Source: Acidobacteriota bacterium (lineage in GTDB: Bacteria; Acidobacteriota; Terriglobia; Terriglobales; Acidobacteriaceae). From it: DNA of 7,479 nt. Below the pieces are notes generated by a model, which ran no database searches, was not told the DNA's origin, and saw nothing but the letters and a program-made list of their open reading frames with translations. The stretch covers positions 1 to 7,479 of the forward strand of contig JAJXXG010000937.1 in NCBI GenBank assembly GCA_021781255.1. Reading direction: 5' to 3'. Below, piece by piece: positions 5,551-7,479 of this stretch; within the stretch, counting starts at the first letter, position 1, and every line of letters starts with the position of its first letter. Both the position numbers and the translations under genes were made by a program.

Positions 5551-6902
5551 AGAAAGCGGATCAGCGACTCGATGCCCAGCTCAAAGTTCTTCAGATTGAA
5601 CTTCTCGTTGGGCGCGTGGAGATTATCGTCCGGCAGGCCGAAGCCCATCATTACGCTGGGCAGGCCAAGATGCCGATCGAGATCGCCCACGATGGGAATC
5701 GATCCTCCGGAACGGATAAAGACGGTGTCTTTGCCCCATACCTCATGCAGGGCGCGGGTGGCGGCCCGGATGTATGGATTGTCGACCGGAACCAGGCAGG
5801 CATCGCCGGAGCTGATCAGGCGCACCTCAACCTCTACACCGGCCGGAGCGACTTGCTCAACATAGCCCTTATAGAGTTCGAAAGCCCGGGCAGGAACCAA
5901 ACCGGGCACCAGGCGCATGGAAACCTTGGCCGTGGCCTTGGCAGGAATGACGGTTTTTGCGCCCGCTCCCGTAAATCCGCCGGGCATGCCGTGCACGTCG
6001 AGGGTGGGCCGCGCCCAGGTGCGCTCGAGCACGCTATAACCCGCCTCGCCGACTAGCTGCCGTGAGCCGACTTCAGCCTTGCGATACTCCTCTTCGTCGA
6101 AAGGCAGGCTGCGCCATGCATCCAGTTCCTCGGAACTGGGCGGAATCATGCCGTCATAGAAGCCCGGGATGAGGATACGGCCGTTCTCGTCCTTCAGCCT
6201 GGCGATGATCTGGCAAAGCGAGACAAAGGGATTCGGCGCCGCGCCGCCGTACATGCCGGAGTGCAGGTCCGTCTTGGCGCCGCGCACTTCCAGCTCGGTG
6301 TAGATCATGCCGCGCAGGCCGACACACAACGTGGGCAGGCCCGGCGCAAACAGCTCGGTGTCGGAGACCAGCGCGAAATCGGCCTTCAGGTTGGCAGGGC
6401 GCGAAGCAACGTACTCGGCGATGGCCTCGCCGCCCACTTCTTCTTCACCTTCGAAGAGAACCCGCACGTTGATGGGCAGCTTGCCGCCGGCAGCCATCAG
6501 AGATTCGAGCGCCTTCACCTGGGCAACCACCTGCCCCTTGTCGTCAACCGCGCCGCGAGCATAAATGTTGCCGTTGCGCACCGTAGGCTCGAAGGGCGGC
6601 GAGAGCCACTCGTCGAGCGGATCGGGCGGCTGGACGTCGTAATGACCGTAGATGAGCACCGTGGGCTTTCCGTCCGCATGCAGCCAGTCGGCATAGACCA
6701 GCGGATGCCCCGGGCCTTCAATCAGACGGCCATTCTCCATTCCAATGCGCTGCAGATCCGCCAGCAGGGTTGCGGCGGCCAGGCGGCAATCGTCTTTGTT
6801 CTCGGGCAAGGTGGAGATCGAAGGAATGCGCAGCAGGGCCTTCAATTCATCGAGAAAACGAGGGTGGTTCTGGCGGGCAAATTCAATCGCAGAAGAAGAC
6901 AT
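5532..6902 (-). CDS. M20-family metallopeptidase (dipeptidase, carnosinase-like)
   Basis: A probable cytoplasmic di-zinc (or di-manganese) dipeptidase of 456 residues, with no signal peptide. The full set of M20 active-site residues is visible: His87 in YGHYDVQP (85-92), bridging Asp120 in AVDDKG (118-123), the general base and metal-ligand pair Glu154-Glu155 in EGEEEVGG (151-158), Asp181 in VSDTE (179-183), and His429 in DNLHAPNE (426-433). The dimerisation-domain insert is marked by DLHSGMYGG (212-220), whose His214 matches the residue that reaches across the dimer in carnosinases. Length and order fit the carnosinase/CNDP-like branch rather than ArgE or DapE, which are shorter. The exact dipeptide substrate cannot be told. 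The ATG at 6902 has AGGGAG 7 nt upstream. It is the first gene of an apparent operon and overlaps mobA at its stop. Nothing suggests damage. Confidence 0.93.
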   Translation of the reverse strand: MSSSAIEFARQNHPRFLDELKALLRIPSISTLPENKDDCRLAAATLLADLQRIGMENGRLIEGPGHPLVYADWLHADGKPTVLIYGHYDVQPPDPLDEWLSPPFEPTVRNGNIYARGAVDDKGQVVAQVKALESLMAAGGKLPINVRVLFEGEEEVGGEAIAEYVASRPANLKADFALVSDTELFAPGLPTLCVGLRGMIYTELEVRGAKTDLHSGMYGGAAPNPFVSLCQIIARLKDENGRILIPGFYDGMIPPSSEELDAWRSLPFDEEEYRKAEVGSRQLVGEAGYSVLERTWARPTLDVHGMPGGFTGAGAKTVIPAKATAKVSMRLVPGLVPARAFELYKGYVEQVAPAGVEVEVRLISSGDACLVPVDNPYIRAATRALHEVWGKDTVFIRSGGSIPIVGDLDRHLGLPSVMMGFGLPDDNLHAPNEKFNLKNFELGIESLIRFLEEVGS

Positions 6903-6941
6903 AGGCGTGCTCCCTTTAAGAATCAGACAGAAGAGAGTATA
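6903..6941 (-). promoter_or_regulatory. Leader of the dipeptidase gene: ribosome binding site and possible -10
   Basis: AGGGAG (6915-6910, minus strand) stands 7 nt before the ATG and is a good Shine-Dalgarno sequence. Upstream, TATACT (6941-6936) matches the sigma-70 -10 box in five of six positions and would give a leader of about 25-30 nt. No convincing -35 box lies 16-18 bp further up, so the ribosome binding site is firm but the promoter is tentative. Confidence 0.4.
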
Positions 6942-7227
6942 GACCGGGCAGGCGGGAAGCGGCGCTGTCGGCGATCGCAGTAGCGCACCCTGGGATCCAT
7001 CTCGACCGGCCAGGCCCGCCTGGCATGATTCTTTGCTCGCCTTCGGCCTTCCTCCCGCAGGGGCGCGACAATCCCTCTGCGCGATCGCAATTCACCATCA
7101 TGCGATCCCCCTGCGCCGGACAGCGGTTTCGGGTGCTCGAAGCCGTAAGTGCAAAAAAATCATTGCATTCATGGCAGCACTCAATATAGAATTCGCATGT
7201 TCTACTTTCCCCATTTCAGAACCGCAA
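6942..7227. other. Gene-free stretch between the dipeptidase leader and the insertion sequence
   Basis: I see no convincing gene here. An ATG at 7100 opens a 29-codon frame ending at 7189, but nothing supports its expression. An exact 8-bp inverted repeat, CGCAGGGG (7056-7063) and CCCCTGCG (7108-7115), is 44 bp apart and may be chance. The GC content drops from about 7140 onward, with a run of seven A at 7153-7159, which may mark proximity to the insertion sequence. Confidence 0.5.
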
Positions 7228-7479
7228 CTAGGTTTCTGACCGTGTGATGTTGTTTCTTTCATAGCCGAACTTCAGGCGTGCCTTTTTCCGCGTGAACTTC
7301 CAGTTGATGGTGACGTGGTTGCGGTTCATCTTTCGGTTCCAGGCTTTGGCTTCCCGTTGTAGATCAGTCAGTGAAGGAATACGGCGTTGGCCGAGGCACT
7401 GGCGGCTGAACAGACTGATCTCGATCTCCGCCTGATTCAGCCAGCTGCCGTGTTTCGGCGTGTAATGCACTGTGAAACG
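7204..7479 (-). mobile_element. IS630-family insertion sequence, 3' end, cut by the window edge
   Basis: The transposase C-terminus shows that an IS630-type element enters from the right. Its left terminus should lie shortly after the transposase stop. IS630 elements insert at TA, and a TA at 7203-7204 followed by CTTTCCCCATTTC is a candidate boundary, but the opposite end is outside the window, so the inverted repeat cannot be checked. The left limit given is therefore a guess to within about 30 bp. Confidence 0.5.
7228..7479 (-). CDS. IS630-family transposase, C-terminal part (partial)
   Basis: The last 83 codons of a DDE transposase that cuts and pastes its own element at TA sites. The visible part begins RFTVHYTPKHGSWLNQAEIE, the highly conserved block of IS630 transposases. 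The Glu of LNQAE (codon 7428-7426) corresponds to the third catalytic acidic residue of the DDE triad, aligning with LNPIE in the related Tc1/mariner family. The rest (basic, with NRNHVTINWKFTRKKA and a final ITRSET) is a usual IS630 ending. The frame is open to the edge at 7479, so the GTG at 7470 is an internal Val and not a start. No stop or frameshift is visible in this part; whether the whole gene is intact cannot be seen. Confidence 0.9.
   Translation of the reverse strand, partial: RFTVHYTPKHGSWLNQAEIEISLFSRQCLGQRRIPSLTDLQREAKAWNRKMNRNHVTINWKFTRKKARLKFGYERNNITRSET

Noticed and set aside
5262..6056. 264-codon open frame on the plus strand across the dipeptidase/mobA junction
   Set aside because: It covers the coding strand of two well-supported genes in antisense and shows no motif.
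7056..7115. 8-bp inverted repeat CGCAGGGG/CCCCTGCG, 44 bp apart
   Set aside because: Too far apart for a good hairpin, and an 8-bp match is expected by chance in GC-rich DNA of this size.
7100..7189. 29-codon open frame starting with ATG on the plus strand
   Set aside because: It has no clear ribosome binding site, no recognisable sequence, and lies in a region of changing composition near an insertion sequence. Chance is the simplest explanation.

Overview
The window looks like a chromosomal segment of a GC-rich soil-type bacterium. The style of several proteins (an MlaF-like ATPase with an LSTG signature, an AAA ATPase with a type-II-secretion-like N-terminal domain, an exopolysaccharide initiating transferase) would suit Acidobacteriota, but that placement is an inference from memory of protein families. 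Nothing in the window, such as an rRNA gene, fixes the taxonomy.

Layout from left to right. A plus-strand gene (94-1710) encodes an AAA+ ATPase whose N-terminus carries two RLGD half-motifs like those of the MshEN/GspE N-terminal domain. It converges on a minus-strand gene (3454-1937) for a membrane-bound polyprenyl-phosphate hexose-1-phosphate transferase, which starts exopolysaccharide repeat-unit synthesis. The 226 bp between their stop codons hold a GC-rich inverted repeat and a threefold 10-bp tandem repeat. A 402-bp gene-free stretch of visibly lower GC (3455-3856) separates the transferase from an upstream minus-strand cluster of three genes.

That cluster reads, in transcription order, M20-family metallo-dipeptidase (6902-5532), MobA-type molybdenum cofactor guanylyltransferase (5535-4780) and MlaF-like ABC ATPase (4723-3857). 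The first two are joined by a TTGA stop/start overlap preceded by a strong ribosome binding site, so they are probably translationally coupled. The third follows after 56 bp. The three functions (peptide turnover, Mo-cofactor maturation, lipid transport) have no obvious biochemical link.

The right edge cuts an IS630-family transposase gene on the minus strand. Only its last 83 codons are visible, including the third catalytic acidic residue of the DDE triad. The 325 bp between the dipeptidase start and the transposase stop hold the dipeptidase ribosome binding site, a possible -10 element and probably the end of the insertion sequence.

I found no RNA genes, CRISPR arrays or phage genes, and no convincing new multi-gene system. 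The most interesting items are the likely c-di-GMP-sensing domain on the AAA ATPase beside an exopolysaccharide gene, and an MlaF-like ATPase with altered signature and D-loop motifs and no permease next to it.
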